Of a stretch of 64,000 bases of DNA, positions 30,612 through 39,888 are shown in pieces. The DNA lies in assembly GCF_003185655.1 (NCBI RefSeq), contig NZ_QHJQ01000006.1, positions 124,001-188,000 on the forward strand, read 5' to 3'. Source of the DNA: Coraliomargarita sinensis. GTDB taxonomy: Bacteria; Verrucomicrobiota; Verrucomicrobiia; Opitutales; Coraliomargaritaceae. The first letter of the stretch is position 1. Every line of letters begins with the position of its first letter. A program made the position numbers and the translations under genes. The notes beneath the pieces are model-generated. The model was not told where the DNA came from. It saw only the letters and a list, made by a program, of their open reading frames with translations, and did no database searches.

Positions 30612-31148
30612 ATGAGTGAGACCACATCCAGCACGACAAATCATCCGCTTACACCCTCGATGGAGCGGCTGCATGCCTATTGGCGGATGCCCTACATACT
30701 TGCCCCCAGGGATCCTGAAGATTGCGGTAACCCATTTACCAAAATCACCGAAACCGGGGACGACAAAAAAGAATATATCCTCTACCGGGGCCGGAAAAAC
30801 TTCATTGTCATGAACCGCTACCCATACAATGCGGGCCATCTTCTGGTGCTCCCGTATCGTGAAGTCGGACAGCTTGATGAACTGTCTACGGAGGAACGGC
30901 ACGAATTGATGGACCTTATCGTTAAAGCTCAGCAAATCCTGAGTCGGGCGCTTCAACCGGACGGCTTCAATACCGGCTTCAACTTTGGCAAAGCTGCCGG
31001 GGCTGGCATACCCTGCCACCTGCACTGCCATGTGGTCCCCCGCTGGCACGGCGACACCAACTTCATGCCGGTCATCGGCAACACCCGTGTGCTACCCGAT
31101 TCAATGGATGCCATGTGGGAGCGGTTAAACGACTGCGTCGAGGCATAA
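30612..31148 (+). CDS. HIT-family nucleotide hydrolase/transferase
   Basis: 178 residues. The histidine triad is HLHCHVVPRW (His136, His138, His140), with the preceding NRYPYNAGHLLVLPYR strand-helix typical of AP4A-phosphorylase-like HIT proteins. It hydrolyses or transfers nucleotidyl groups (for example dinucleoside polyphosphates) in the cytoplasm; exact substrate unknown. It heads a six-gene run with phoH, pgpH and ybeY, a conserved order in several phyla. Confidence 0.88.
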   Translation: MSETTSSTTNHPLTPSMERLHAYWRMPYILAPRDPEDCGNPFTKITETGDDKKEYILYRGRKNFIVMNRYPYNAGHLLVLPYREVGQLDELSTEERHELMDLIVKAQQILSRALQPDGFNTGFNFGKAAGAGIPCHLHCHVVPRWHGDTNFMPVIGNTRVLPDSMDAMWERLNDCVEA

Positions 31149-31189
31149 GCCCACCCTGCACGCACCGCAAACAACTCAAGGACGGAACT

Positions 31190-32143
31190 ATGCCGCAAGA
31201 GACTCTTCAATTTGCCAACGCACGCCAGCTGAGCCAGCTCTACAACAACGACCCGAGAAACCTCGAAGAAGTGGAGCGCGTGCTCCATGTGAACCTGGCC
31301 AGCCGCGAGGACTGGGTCGAGATCGAGGGCGAGCCCGAAGCAGTCGGGCAAACGAAGGCGCTCTTCGAACTGCTCGAGGGTGCGCGTAAGCAAGGTATCC
31401 GCATTCGCAACTCCGATTTTCACTTCACCCTGCGCAGCGTGGTTGAGAATCGCAGCGACGAACTGCGTAACATTTACGCGGATCCTTTCGTCATCCGTCT
31501 CAAGCGACAAAGTGTGGTCCCGAAAACCCTCAACCAGAAGCGCTATCTCCAGGCGATCGCCAAATACCCGGTCGTATTCGGCATCGGCCCGGCCGGCACA
31601 GGTAAAACCTACCTCGCCATGGCCATGGCGCTACATGAACTTCTGAACGGGGCCGTGGAAAAAATCATCTTAACCAGGCCGGCGGTTGAAGCGGGTGAGG
31701 CTCTCGGATTTCTGCCCGGTGAACTACAGGAAAAGATCCTGCCCTACCTGACGCCACTCTACGACGCCATGCACGACATGGTCGGCAAGGAACAAACCGC
31801 CCAACTACTGGAACGCGGCGTCGTCGAGATCGCACCACTGGCCTATATGCGGGGGCGCACCCTATCCAATGCTTTCGTCGTCCTCGATGAGGCACAGAAT
31901 ACGACACATGAGCAGATGATGATGTTTCTCACTCGTCTGGGGGACGGAAGTCGTATGGTAGTGACCGGGGACATCACCCAAATCGACTTGCCGCGCTCGA
32001 AGCAATCCGGGCTCCGCGAGGCGACCCGCGTGCTCAACAAGGTGCCGCAAATTCAACTTTTCCACTTTGAAGGCCAAGACGTCGTCCGGCACCCGCTGGT
32101 GCAGGAGATTATTAACGCGTACGCCCAACACACTCCTGAATAA
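31190..32143 (+). CDS. phoH: PhoH family ATPase
   Basis: 317 residues from ATG 31190, preceded by AAGGACGG and chosen because the upstream extension overlaps the HIT gene. Walker A is GPAGTGKTY (from residue 133); Walker B is FVVLDEAQNTTHEQMM; the N-terminal part is a KH-like RNA-binding region (LHVNLASREDWVEIEGEP). PhoH/YbeZ proteins pair with YbeY in 16S rRNA maturation and quality control; ybeY is two genes downstream, in the same operon. Confidence 0.95.
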   Translation: MPQETLQFANARQLSQLYNNDPRNLEEVERVLHVNLASREDWVEIEGEPEAVGQTKALFELLEGARKQGIRIRNSDFHFTLRSVVENRSDELRNIYADPFVIRLKRQSVVPKTLNQKRYLQAIAKYPVVFGIGPAGTGKTYLAMAMALHELLNGAVEKIILTRPAVEAGEALGFLPGELQEKILPYLTPLYDAMHDMVGKEQTAQLLERGVVEIAPLAYMRGRTLSNAFVVLDEAQNTTHEQMMMFLTRLGDGSRMVVTGDITQIDLPRSKQSGLREATRVLNKVPQIQLFHFEGQDVVRHPLVQEIINAYAQHTPE

Positions 32144-32151
32144 ATTCAACC

Positions 32152-34563
32152 ATGGCCGCACATTTTAAAAACCTGCGCCTCCGCAAGCGGAAGGATTCCG
32201 GCAACGCCGGCCGAAAGGACAAGTCGAGGGACACTGACACCTCTGCGGCGAGTCATTTCTTTGAAACCAGCTCCTGGATTGAAAGTGGACTGTTCATCCT
32301 TTTCTCCCTTCTCGTCGTCATCATCGCCTTCCTCGGTGAAGAGCCGAAGGGTCCGCGCATTATCCTCAATCAAGCGGCGCCATCACGAATCGTTGCGGAG
32401 TTTCCGTTCAGCTACGAAAGCAAAGTTGAAGCGGAGGCCAAAGCGGCCTCCATTCGCGCCCAAGTGCCACCCGTCTTCCAACGCAGCTTTGAGCCTTATG
32501 ATAAGTTCCGCAACTTCATCGGCGACCTGAACAGCAGCATCGCCAGAACCCAGATCAACTTCGAGTCGAAAGGCGAAGAAGTTTTCTCCGAAGAACTGGG
32601 CAAAACCGCGGCTGAGGTGATTGAGCGCAGCAAACTCGATATCGAAGCCGAAACAATTACCCGCCTGACAGCGAAAACCCGGCCCAAGGAACGCTCCGCC
32701 CTGATGAACGATGCCCTGAGCGTACTGAAATCGATCTACGAGGACGGCATTTACTCCGCGGCACGGGCAGAGGCAAGCAAGCCCCAGGTCACGGTCATTC
32801 AGCTTGTTGACGAAGCCGGCCGGGCCAATTTGCCCAATGCACGCTCGATCGATGAAGCCCGCATCAGCCTTCGGGTGCGGCTCAACGCACTCTCGGGCGA
32901 CAGCGAAACCGCTCGACTGCTTTTTGAGATATTCAGTGCCGGCCTGCAGCCGAATCTATTTTACAGCGAGTCCGGAACGCAGCGAGCCATCGACCGCGCG
33001 ATTGCAGAGTTGAAACCGCAGACCATCAGCTTTAGCGAGGGAGACACTCTGGTCGAGCCAGGCAAGCCTGTGACTGATGCGGACCTCGAGCGGCTTAACG
33101 CCTACCGCACGGCGGAGCTAAAATTGGGCAGCCGCTCCTTGATTTTCAACGAGCTCTTTCTGGGCCGGCTGATTTTAACAGTGCTGATGCTTGTCGCGAT
33201 CTACATTTACCTGCGCCAGGGCATGCAGGACCTGCGCAAACGCAACCGCGCGATCGCGATTACGGCGGTCAGCATCCTCTTAAACCTACTCTTGATCCGC
33301 CTGATTATCATGATCGGTGACAGCGAACTGATTAACAGCGGGACCACCAAAAGTATGCTGCCCTTCATCGCACCTTATGCGTTGGCGCCGATTCTGGTCG
33401 CCGTTCTGGTCGGCTCGGCTCCGGCAGTGCTCTCCACTCTGATCATTTCCGTCATCTTCGGGATTATCCACGGCAACTCGATCGACTTCCTTCTCATCGC
33501 ATTTCTTTCCGGCGTTGTCGGTACTTTTGCGGCCTCTAACATTCGTAAACGTTCCCAGCTCGTGCGGGCCGGCCTTCTGGCCGGTGCCAGCGCCGCCATC
33601 GCGGGAGCCGCCATTGCTCTTTTAAACGGCTTTTCCGCCGGACTCGTCGGGCAGCAAACCTTAATCGCCCTGATTGTGGGCGGGATCACCGGCGTATTGG
33701 CGGTCGGTGTCCTCCCGATTTTCGAGCAAGTCTTCAAGATCACCACGGAAATTACCCTCCTGGAGCTGACAGACTTCAACCACCCGCTCCTCCGACGCAT
33801 GCAGATGGAAGCTCCGGGCACGTACCACCACAGTTTGATGGTGGCCAATCTATCGGAAAACGCCGCGGCAGAGATCGGTGCCAGCCCCCTTCTCTGTCGT
33901 GTTTGCTCCTTTTTTCATGATATCGGCAAGCTGGTGAAGCCGGAATATTTCGTAGAGAACCAAAGGGACGGGGTGAACCCCCACGACGAAAAAAACCCCT
34001 CGATGAGCGCACTCGTGATCAAGGCACACGTCAAAGAAGGGGTGGAAATGGCCCGTAAATTCAAATTGCCGCGTGTGATTGTTGACGTCATTCGCCAGCA
34101 CCATGGGACCAGCCTGATTCAGTATTTTTACTATCAAGCCCAACAGCGGGAAAAGAAGGGGGACACGAAGTCGCCGCTGCCGAAAAAGCCCGAAGACATC
34201 CGGGTCGACGAGAGTACTTATCGCTACGACGGACCCCGGCCTGCCTTCAAGGAAAGTGCCATCATTTTCTTTGCGGACGGCATCGAAGCGGCAAGTAGAA
34301 GCCTGAAGAAGGTCACTCAGCCGAACGTCGAGGAGCTTATTGATAAAATGTTTCAAAGCCGGATCGAGGACGGCCAGCTCGACGAGTGTCCGCTCACCTT
34401 TCAAGAGCTCGATAAAATACGGAAAAGCTTCATCTACACTCTCTTGAATATGCTCCATGCCCGGATCGAATATCCCAAAGAGGAGCCTGAAAAAACCACA
34501 AATAAGGAAGAAAAAACTGAGCCCAATGAACCCAGTCAGTCTGGAGATCAACAACCAGTATAA
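32152..34563 (+). CDS. pgpH: 7TM-HD phosphohydrolase (PgpH-type c-di-AMP phosphodiesterase)
   Basis: 803 residues. One N-terminal membrane helix (about 40-60), a large extracellular 7TMR-HDED-like domain (about 70-310), a bundle of seven helices (about 335-530) and a cytoplasmic HD domain: YHHSLMVANL (His559/560) and the metal pair His589-Asp590 in FHDIGKL, then VRQHHGTSL and FADGIEAASRSL. Known members hydrolyse c-di-AMP. The tail is Lys/Glu-rich. It overlaps ybeY by 38 bases. No diadenylate cyclase is in the window. Confidence 0.93.
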   Translation: MAAHFKNLRLRKRKDSGNAGRKDKSRDTDTSAASHFFETSSWIESGLFILFSLLVVIIAFLGEEPKGPRIILNQAAPSRIVAEFPFSYESKVEAEAKAASIRAQVPPVFQRSFEPYDKFRNFIGDLNSSIARTQINFESKGEEVFSEELGKTAAEVIERSKLDIEAETITRLTAKTRPKERSALMNDALSVLKSIYEDGIYSAARAEASKPQVTVIQLVDEAGRANLPNARSIDEARISLRVRLNALSGDSETARLLFEIFSAGLQPNLFYSESGTQRAIDRAIAELKPQTISFSEGDTLVEPGKPVTDADLERLNAYRTAELKLGSRSLIFNELFLGRLILTVLMLVAIYIYLRQGMQDLRKRNRAIAITAVSILLNLLLIRLIIMIGDSELINSGTTKSMLPFIAPYALAPILVAVLVGSAPAVLSTLIISVIFGIIHGNSIDFLLIAFLSGVVGTFAASNIRKRSQLVRAGLLAGASAAIAGAAIALLNGFSAGLVGQQTLIALIVGGITGVLAVGVLPIFEQVFKITTEITLLELTDFNHPLLRRMQMEAPGTYHHSLMVANLSENAAAEIGASPLLCRVCSFFHDIGKLVKPEYFVENQRDGVNPHDEKNPSMSALVIKAHVKEGVEMARKFKLPRVIVDVIRQHHGTSLIQYFYYQAQQREKKGDTKSPLPKKPEDIRVDESTYRYDGPRPAFKESAIIFFADGIEAASRSLKKVTQPNVEELIDKMFQSRIEDGQLDECPLTFQELDKIRKSFIYTLLNMLHARIEYPKEEPEKTTNKEEKTEPNEPSQSGDQQPV

Positions 34564-34996
34564 TCGGCTGGAATCACCGGAAGCGGCAACCATCGCACTT
34601 TTCGAAGCCATCATGGAGTCGGGAAAGTTCCCGATCGGCGCAGGTGAACTGTCCATAGCTTTTGTGGACGATGCAACGATTGCAGCGGTTCACGGCGACT
34701 TCATGGACGATCCGACGCCGACGGACGTCATTACCTTCCCGGCAGATACCACCATGGAATCGGCCGGAGAGATCATTGTCTCCGTGGATCATGCCCAAGT
34801 GCGGGCCGCGGAACTCGGCGAGCCATTCAGCCGGGAGCTCTCACTCTACCTCATCCACGGCTGGCTTCACCTGGCCGGCTACGACGACCGCAACGAAGAC
34901 GATCGCTACAAAATGAGAGCGGCAGAAAAAGTAGCGCTTGAACTTTTAAGGACTAGCGAGAAGGTACCTGAGTATTATTTGCAAAACCACGCATGA
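34526..34996 (+). CDS. ybeY: Endoribonuclease YbeY, with Asp in place of the third zinc histidine
   Basis: 156 residues from ATG 34526. It acts in 16S rRNA 3' maturation and ribosome quality control. The fold signature is present: FVDDATIAAVHGDFMDDPTPTDVITF and the metal motif HGWLHLAGYDDRNEDD. In most YbeY proteins this motif is HGxLHLxGYDH; here His111 and His115 are kept but the third ligand is Asp121. Aspartate can bind zinc, so activity may remain. The gene begins inside pgpH, and its TGA overlaps the ATG of the sigma-factor gene (ATGA). Confidence 0.93.
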   Translation: MNPVSLEINNQYNRLESPEAATIALFEAIMESGKFPIGAGELSIAFVDDATIAAVHGDFMDDPTPTDVITFPADTTMESAGEIIVSVDHAQVRAAELGEPFSRELSLYLIHGWLHLAGYDDRNEDDRYKMRAAEKVALELLRTSEKVPEYYLQNHA

Positions 34997-35589
34997 CTAA
35001 GCCCAAGCAAGAACCCAAAGTCCCCATTACCCCGCCTGATCAATGGGTGGAGCAATACGGCGACTATCTTTACGGGTTTGCCATGTCACGCCTGAGGAAC
35101 CCGGAAGCCGCCTCCGATTGCGTCCAGGATACGTTTTTAGCCGGAATCAAGGCACTTGACCGCTTCGACGGAAGCCGTGACATCAAATTCTGGCTGCGGG
35201 GAATCATGCGTAACAAGATCGTCGACCAAATCCGCAAGTCCGTCAAAGAGAACAAGGTCGACATCGACAAAGAGGACGAGGCCCTTCTGGAGAGTTTCTG
35301 GTTCAAATACAGCGGTATCGCCACCACCAATCCGGATCCCTGGGAGTTTAACCCGAGAAAATTCTACGATAATGGCGAATTTTGGAAAGTTTTTGAGAAG
35401 TGCATCGATCAGGTTAAGGATCCGGCACGACAGGCCTTCGTTTTGCGGGTTCTCGAAGATCAAACCACCGAAGAAGTCTGTAAGGTGATGGACATCACAC
35501 CGAACTATCTGTGGGTGCTCCTCCATCGGGCACGCGCACAACTCAAAATTTTACTCGAACAGAACTGGTTAAATTCAGACAACAAGTAA
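34993..35589 (+). CDS. ECF-type RNA polymerase sigma factor
   Basis: 198 residues. Region 2 is YGDYLYGFAMSRLRNPEAAS then DCVQDTF and FDGSRDIKFWLRGIMRNKIVDQIRK; region 4 is DPARQAFVLRVLEDQ then VCKVMDITPNYLWVLLHRAR. An insert of about 40 residues (KEDEALLESFWFKYSGIA) lies between regions 2 and 4. Its ATG overlaps the ybeY stop, so it is translated with the ribosome-maturation operon. The next gene is a small zinc-binding anti-sigma-like protein, the usual partner arrangement. Confidence 0.93.
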   Translation: MTKPKQEPKVPITPPDQWVEQYGDYLYGFAMSRLRNPEAASDCVQDTFLAGIKALDRFDGSRDIKFWLRGIMRNKIVDQIRKSVKENKVDIDKEDEALLESFWFKYSGIATTNPDPWEFNPRKFYDNGEFWKVFEKCIDQVKDPARQAFVLRVLEDQTTEEVCKVMDITPNYLWVLLHRARAQLKILLEQNWLNSDNK

Positions 35590-35599
35590 CTTTCTTCCA

Positions 35600-35866
35600 A
35601 TGCTCACCTGCAAGCAAGTATCCAACGCACTATCCAAGGAAGATTACGACAATCTTCCACCCTTACGGCGTTTTTTCCTGAAGCTGCACGTTAAACTCTG
35701 CATTTTCTGCGGTAAGTTTAACAAGCAAGTCATGGATTCTCAGGATATGTGCCGCTGCTATCGTGAGCACGAGGATGAGCTCAACGAAGAGCGCCCCAAG
35801 ATGGACGAGAGTAAAAAAGAGGAGCTTAAAAAGTTGCTCGTCTCCCAATCCAGGGATCAGGCGTAA
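35600..35866 (+). CDS. Small soluble zinc-type anti-sigma factor (zf-HC2-like)
   Basis: 88 residues. The zf-HC2 pattern is seen: LTCKQVSNALS at the start, then HVKLCIFCGKF, matching His-x3-Cys-x2-Cys. It lies 10 bases after the ECF sigma gene. Unlike most anti-sigma factors it has no membrane helix or sensor domain; the tail is charged (KMDESKKEELKKLL). It probably binds the upstream sigma factor and may respond to oxidation or metal in the cytoplasm, by analogy with soluble ZAS proteins; that response is inference. Confidence 0.8.
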   Translation: MLTCKQVSNALSKEDYDNLPPLRRFFLKLHVKLCIFCGKFNKQVMDSQDMCRCYREHEDELNEERPKMDESKKEELKKLLVSQSRDQA

Positions 35867-35886
35867 GGCAACTTTCCGCGTTCATT

Positions 35887-35909
35887 CGCCTGCGCTCAGC
35901 TCGCAGGCG
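35887..35909 (+). terminator. Hairpin after the HIT-phoH-pgpH-ybeY-sigma operon
   Basis: CGCCTGCG and CGCAGGCG form a perfect 8-bp stem with a 7-base loop, 20 bases after the anti-sigma stop, followed by TTTAAAA. A reasonable operon terminator, though the T run is short. Confidence 0.55.
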
Positions 35910-36070
35910 TTTAAAAGCTGGCCCACGTGCGCTCCCACAACGCACTTTGTCGCTACACTTTCAGGATGTCAGTTATCCGTTTTGCCGTGCTTCCTGCCGT
36001 GCGCCTTCTTCAGCCGTATAAATCCGAGTGAGAGCTTGCTCCCAAAACCTCGCGCATTAATGTTCATTCC

Positions 36071-37396
36071 ATGGATAAATGTGATACCCCCGCCTGCCAA
36101 TCCGCCCGTGAGATCTTTGAGGAACTGGAAGAATATTATGACGATCACAATCTGTACTTCCAAACCATAGGCTCCGTTTTGGAAGCAGCTAGTTTGTTGG
36201 AGATGCCCCACCAACTGAAGCTCATTTTGTCGCAACCGAAAAATGAGGTTATGGTGCATTGTCCCGTACAAATGGACGACGGGACTTGGCAGCTTTTCAA
36301 AGGTTATCGCGTGCAACATAATAATGTGCTTGGTCCCTATAAAGGTGGCATCCGTTACCATGAAGAGGTCAAACTCGACGAAGTGAAAACCCTGGCATTG
36401 CTCATGACCATGAAATGCGCACTCGCTCGTCTGCCGTATGGCGGAGCCAAGGGTGCGCTCAAGATCAACCCGCGATCAGTAAGCCAGAAAGAATTGGAAC
36501 GGGTCACTCGGCGGCTCACGGCGGCACTGGGCAATAACATCGGACCGGATTATGACATTCCGGCACCGGACGTCGGCACCAACGCCCAGACTATGGCGTG
36601 GATGGCAGACACTTACATCAACTTTGCCGAATCCTCCACCAAAGTTACGGCGCGCGGCATTGTTACCGGAAAGCCACTTGAATTTGGTGGCTCCGCCGGC
36701 CGTGAAAAGGCCACAGGACAAGGTTTGGTTTACGTTCTGGAAACGCTGCTCCCCGGAATCGGGATCGATTTGTCGGCACAAAGCTTTAGTTTAATCGGCT
36801 ACGGTAATGTCGGTTCCTGGACCGCACGTCTTTTACAGGCCAAGGGTTCAGAATTACGAGCCGTTCTGGATCACACGGGGGCGATTTTTAGCGAGGCCGG
36901 TATCAATGCCGAAAAGCTGGCCACCTACGTGCAGGAAACCGGAGGTGTCACTGGCTATCCCGACGCTCAGAAAATCTCCGAAGATGAATTTTATTCAACT
37001 CCGGTCGACCTTTTCATACCGGCAGCTTTGGAACAAATGGTCGATCTCGAGCATGCCAAAAAGATCCAGTGCCGGGTTCTGGTCGAAGCGGCCAACGCAC
37101 CGACCACGCCCAACGCCGAGCGCCATCTATTGGACAAGGGGATTGAGGTACTCCCGGCGATCCTTTGCAATGCTGGCGGCGTCACTGTGAGCTATTTCGA
37201 ATGGAAGCAGAACCGCCAGTCCGAGACCTGGGATGAAACCCTCGTGGACAAGCGGTTGAAAAAAGTCATGCGCCGGTCGGCGGAACTTGTTCTGGAAACA
37301 GCCGTAGAACTTGACTGCAATATGCGGATGGCCTCCTACGCAGCCGCTTTAAAACGTATTGGAAAAGTCTATGCCATGCGCGGTGTCTTTCCTTAA
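36071..37396 (+). CDS. Glutamate dehydrogenase (Glu/Leu dehydrogenase family)
   Basis: 441 residues, hexameric-type GDH. The substrate part has GPYKGGIRYH, LALLMTMKCALARLPYGGAKG (catalytic lysine within KG-type motifs) and PAPDVGTNAQTMAWM. The Rossmann part has IGYGNVGSW and ends LVEAANAPTT. It interconverts glutamate with 2-oxoglutarate and ammonia. Coenzyme choice cannot be settled by eye. A short acidic N-tail (EIFEELEEYYDDHNLYFQ) precedes the domain. Transcribed alone, 39 bases upstream of the isomerase gene in the same direction. Confidence 0.93.
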   Translation: MDKCDTPACQSAREIFEELEEYYDDHNLYFQTIGSVLEAASLLEMPHQLKLILSQPKNEVMVHCPVQMDDGTWQLFKGYRVQHNNVLGPYKGGIRYHEEVKLDEVKTLALLMTMKCALARLPYGGAKGALKINPRSVSQKELERVTRRLTAALGNNIGPDYDIPAPDVGTNAQTMAWMADTYINFAESSTKVTARGIVTGKPLEFGGSAGREKATGQGLVYVLETLLPGIGIDLSAQSFSLIGYGNVGSWTARLLQAKGSELRAVLDHTGAIFSEAGINAEKLATYVQETGGVTGYPDAQKISEDEFYSTPVDLFIPAALEQMVDLEHAKKIQCRVLVEAANAPTTPNAERHLLDKGIEVLPAILCNAGGVTVSYFEWKQNRQSETWDETLVDKRLKKVMRRSAELVLETAVELDCNMRMASYAAALKRIGKVYAMRGVFP

Positions 37397-37435
37397 TTCT
37401 TTAGCGGCACTGCCTCCCCCCCTATTAATGGACGC

Positions 37436-38368
37436 ATGAAAATAGTCGTATTTAAGCCGATCTACCAGGAGCGTGTCTGGGGCGGACGTAATTTGGAACA
37501 TAAATTAGGCCGTGAGCTCCCCGATGATAAAGTTGTCGGGGAGAGTTGGGAGATCGTGGATCGACCGGAAGCACAATCGACCACCGGAGAAGGGCAAACG
37601 CTTCGCAATCTGATTGAGAACAACCCCGAGAGCATCATGGGCAAAGGCTGGTCCCCGGATCGCCCCTTCCCTATCCTCGTAAAATGGCTGGATTGTCAGG
37701 AAAAACTCAGTCTTCAAGTGCATCCCCCAAAGGCGATCGCAGCCGACTTGGGAGGTGAACCGAAAACAGAAAATTGGTATATCGCCGATGCCGAGCCACG
37801 GGCCACGTTGATGGCGGGACTGAAAAGGGGGGTCACCAAAGCGGCATTTGAACAGGCACTAAAAAAGAATGCTCTGGAACCACTGCTGCACAGCATCTCG
37901 GTAACAACTGGCGAATCCATCTTTATCCCCAGCGGTCGCCTCCATGCCATTGGCGGCGGCAACCTGATTCTGGAGATTCAACAAAACTCGGATACCACCT
38001 ACAGGGTTTACGACTGGGGCCGTGTCGGGCTCGACGGTAAACCACGCCAGCTTCATGTTGAAGAGTCGCTGCAAAGTACTGACTTTGAGGATTTTGAACC
38101 GGAGACCCTCAAGCCTACCGGACAGTCCCAGGTGCTGGCAGAATGCGATGTTTTCAAGCTACGCAAGGAAGTCCTCACCACGGGTGAAACCCTCTCTTTC
38201 CCCGGGGTTTCGCCGACAATTCTTAGTATACTTGGTGGAAGCCTGACGGGTAGTGACGGATCGATCCTTCAGCGCGGGGACAATGCCCTGCTTCCCGCTG
38301 CCGGAAACTTCACGTTCAACGCGGCCGGGGAAACCGAACTCCTCGTGACTTCTGATTTCAGCTCATAA
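37436..38368 (+). CDS. Mannose-6-phosphate isomerase, class I (ManA-like)
   Basis: 310 residues of the short bacterial type. It interconverts mannose-6-P and fructose-6-P, feeding GDP-mannose or glycolysis. The zinc-site elements are visible: KLSLQVHPP (Gln, His), EPKTENWYI (Glu) and PSGRLHAIGGGNLILEIQ (His), with the early signature VWGGRNLEHKLGRELP. The cupin C-terminal domain is complete. Unlike LigA, IleS, YbeY and TraR/DksA in this window, this zinc enzyme keeps its ligands. Confidence 0.93.
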   Translation: MKIVVFKPIYQERVWGGRNLEHKLGRELPDDKVVGESWEIVDRPEAQSTTGEGQTLRNLIENNPESIMGKGWSPDRPFPILVKWLDCQEKLSLQVHPPKAIAADLGGEPKTENWYIADAEPRATLMAGLKRGVTKAAFEQALKKNALEPLLHSISVTTGESIFIPSGRLHAIGGGNLILEIQQNSDTTYRVYDWGRVGLDGKPRQLHVEESLQSTDFEDFEPETLKPTGQSQVLAECDVFKLRKEVLTTGETLSFPGVSPTILSILGGSLTGSDGSILQRGDNALLPAAGNFTFNAAGETELLVTSDFSS

Positions 38369-38396
38369 AGCCGAAATCTATGGGTTAACCATTTAT

Positions 38397-38425
38397 GCAG
38401 GGGAGCAATGTGTGTACTCCCCTGC
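38397..38425 (+). terminator. Hairpin after the ManA-like gene
   Basis: GCAGGGGAG and CTCCCCTGC form a perfect 9-bp stem with an 11-base loop, 28 bases after the stop. No T run follows, so it may act as an RNA-end stabiliser rather than an intrinsic terminator. Confidence 0.45.
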
Positions 38426-38556
38426 TGAGTCTTGCCGAAGTCAGCTCAACTAGCTCTTTAAAGCTGTATGAGCAAACTCTGCAAAATTAACGTGCATTTA
38501 CGCCCATCCACGGTTCTTTCTTCAAATCACGGAAAAACTCATACAAATTCAGAATC

Positions 38557-39708
38557 ATGGAAACCCAAGTCTTTAAAGATATCACCGATTGCGCCGATCA
38601 GGTCGCTGAGTTTCAAAAGGCCGTCGCCGAGCGCGAGCCGGTCGTGCACAAGGGCATCTGTGGCTTCGATGGGTTTATCGACACTTTCATTACCATGAAG
38701 CAGCCGGCGACTATGGCGGAATTCGGGCCCAAGGTTGAAAAAGCTGCCGGTATCGCCGCTTCCTATGAGTCCGAACACAAGGGCGATAAATTCGGCGGCA
38801 ACGGGCCGCTGATCGCCTCGGCGCTGAGCGATATTTTTTCCAACCGGATCGACATCACTTATATCGGCGCGATGGGAGCCGACGAAGTCCTGCCAATTTA
38901 CCAGGAAGCACTGGAAAACAAAATACAAAAGCTCTACACTCTCGCCCATCCGGCCCACAGCGACTGCCTCGAATTTGAGGACGGTAAAGTCATGCTCTGC
39001 GACATGCGCAGCTGCGCAGAAATTACCTGGGACCGCCTGATTGAAAAGGTCGGCTCGGATACACTTTCCGATCTGCTAAAGGAAAGTCGTTTCATCGGCG
39101 CGGTAAACTGGGGCAAACTCCCCTACGTAGGCGAGATCTGGACCAATCTGGCCAGGCAGCTCGGCGAAATCGGTGTGCCGCCAAAAGAGGTGGCCTTCTT
39201 CATGGATCTGGCCGAGTTCGAGGCGCGCCCCATGGAGGATCGCAAAGAACTGCTGGAATTACTGCCAGCCATTACAGAGCAGTGCCACAGCATGCTCAGT
39301 TTCAACCTGAAAGAAGCCTGGCAGATGGCCGATAGCTTCGATGGCGATTTTCACGGCAAGAAGGACCCCGAATCGGTCGCGGAACTGGCTGTTTTCCTGA
39401 GAGAAAAGATCGATGTGGACCGCATTATTATTCACCCCAACGACGGTGCCGCCTGCGCCTCGGCCGACGGATGTACTTATCTGCCCGGTCCTTACTGCAA
39501 GAAACCACTGATTTCCACGGGTGCGGGTGATAATTTTGGAGCCGGTTGTATTGCTGCCTGCCTGGAAGGCTTCGATAATCTCGGCATCCTTATCGCAGGC
39601 AACTGTGCCAGCGGCCATTACGTCCGGTCGGGCAACTCCGCTTCCTTTCAGAATATGAGTCGTCTGCTCGACTACTGGCTCGAAGGTAACGTGCCCGAGC
39701 GACTGTAG
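38557..39708 (+). CDS. PfkB-family carbohydrate kinase
   Basis: 383 residues. The C-terminal PfkB signature is ISTGAGDNFGAGCIAACLEG with the catalytic Asp; the N-terminal region has GFDGFIDTFI and FGGNGPLIASALSD, where ribokinase-type enzymes bind sugar. It is longer than ribokinase or fructokinase, and the insert around residues 115-240 (DCLEFEDGKVMLCDMRS, then MDLAEFEARPMEDR) is not one I can assign to a substrate. Probably a cytoplasmic sugar kinase; specificity unknown. Confidence 0.85.
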   Translation: METQVFKDITDCADQVAEFQKAVAEREPVVHKGICGFDGFIDTFITMKQPATMAEFGPKVEKAAGIAASYESEHKGDKFGGNGPLIASALSDIFSNRIDITYIGAMGADEVLPIYQEALENKIQKLYTLAHPAHSDCLEFEDGKVMLCDMRSCAEITWDRLIEKVGSDTLSDLLKESRFIGAVNWGKLPYVGEIWTNLARQLGEIGVPPKEVAFFMDLAEFEARPMEDRKELLELLPAITEQCHSMLSFNLKEAWQMADSFDGDFHGKKDPESVAELAVFLREKIDVDRIIIHPNDGAACASADGCTYLPGPYCKKPLISTGAGDNFGAGCIAACLEGFDNLGILIAGNCASGHYVRSGNSASFQNMSRLLDYWLEGNVPERL

Positions 39709-39732
39709 TCCCCGAGTGGGACTGTTAACAGT
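39707..39732 (+). terminator. Hairpin and palindrome at the end of the PfkB gene
   Basis: AGTCCC/GGGACT (5-base loop) overlaps the stop codon and runs straight into the palindrome ACTGTTAACAGT. No T run. A weak terminator or a regulatory palindrome for the downstream kinase gene. Confidence 0.3.
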
Positions 39733-39888
39733 TCTGGACGATAGGGTCTTCTTGAATTTTGCCGGAACGAGACCTCTCCTACACTCTATTACTCCGAAAA
39801 GTTCAAGGTCAGTGATGAGCTTACGAGCGTAAAATACAGAGTAAATCTTATCGACAAGCTGAGTCGTTGAATTGAATTTTCAAAGCTT

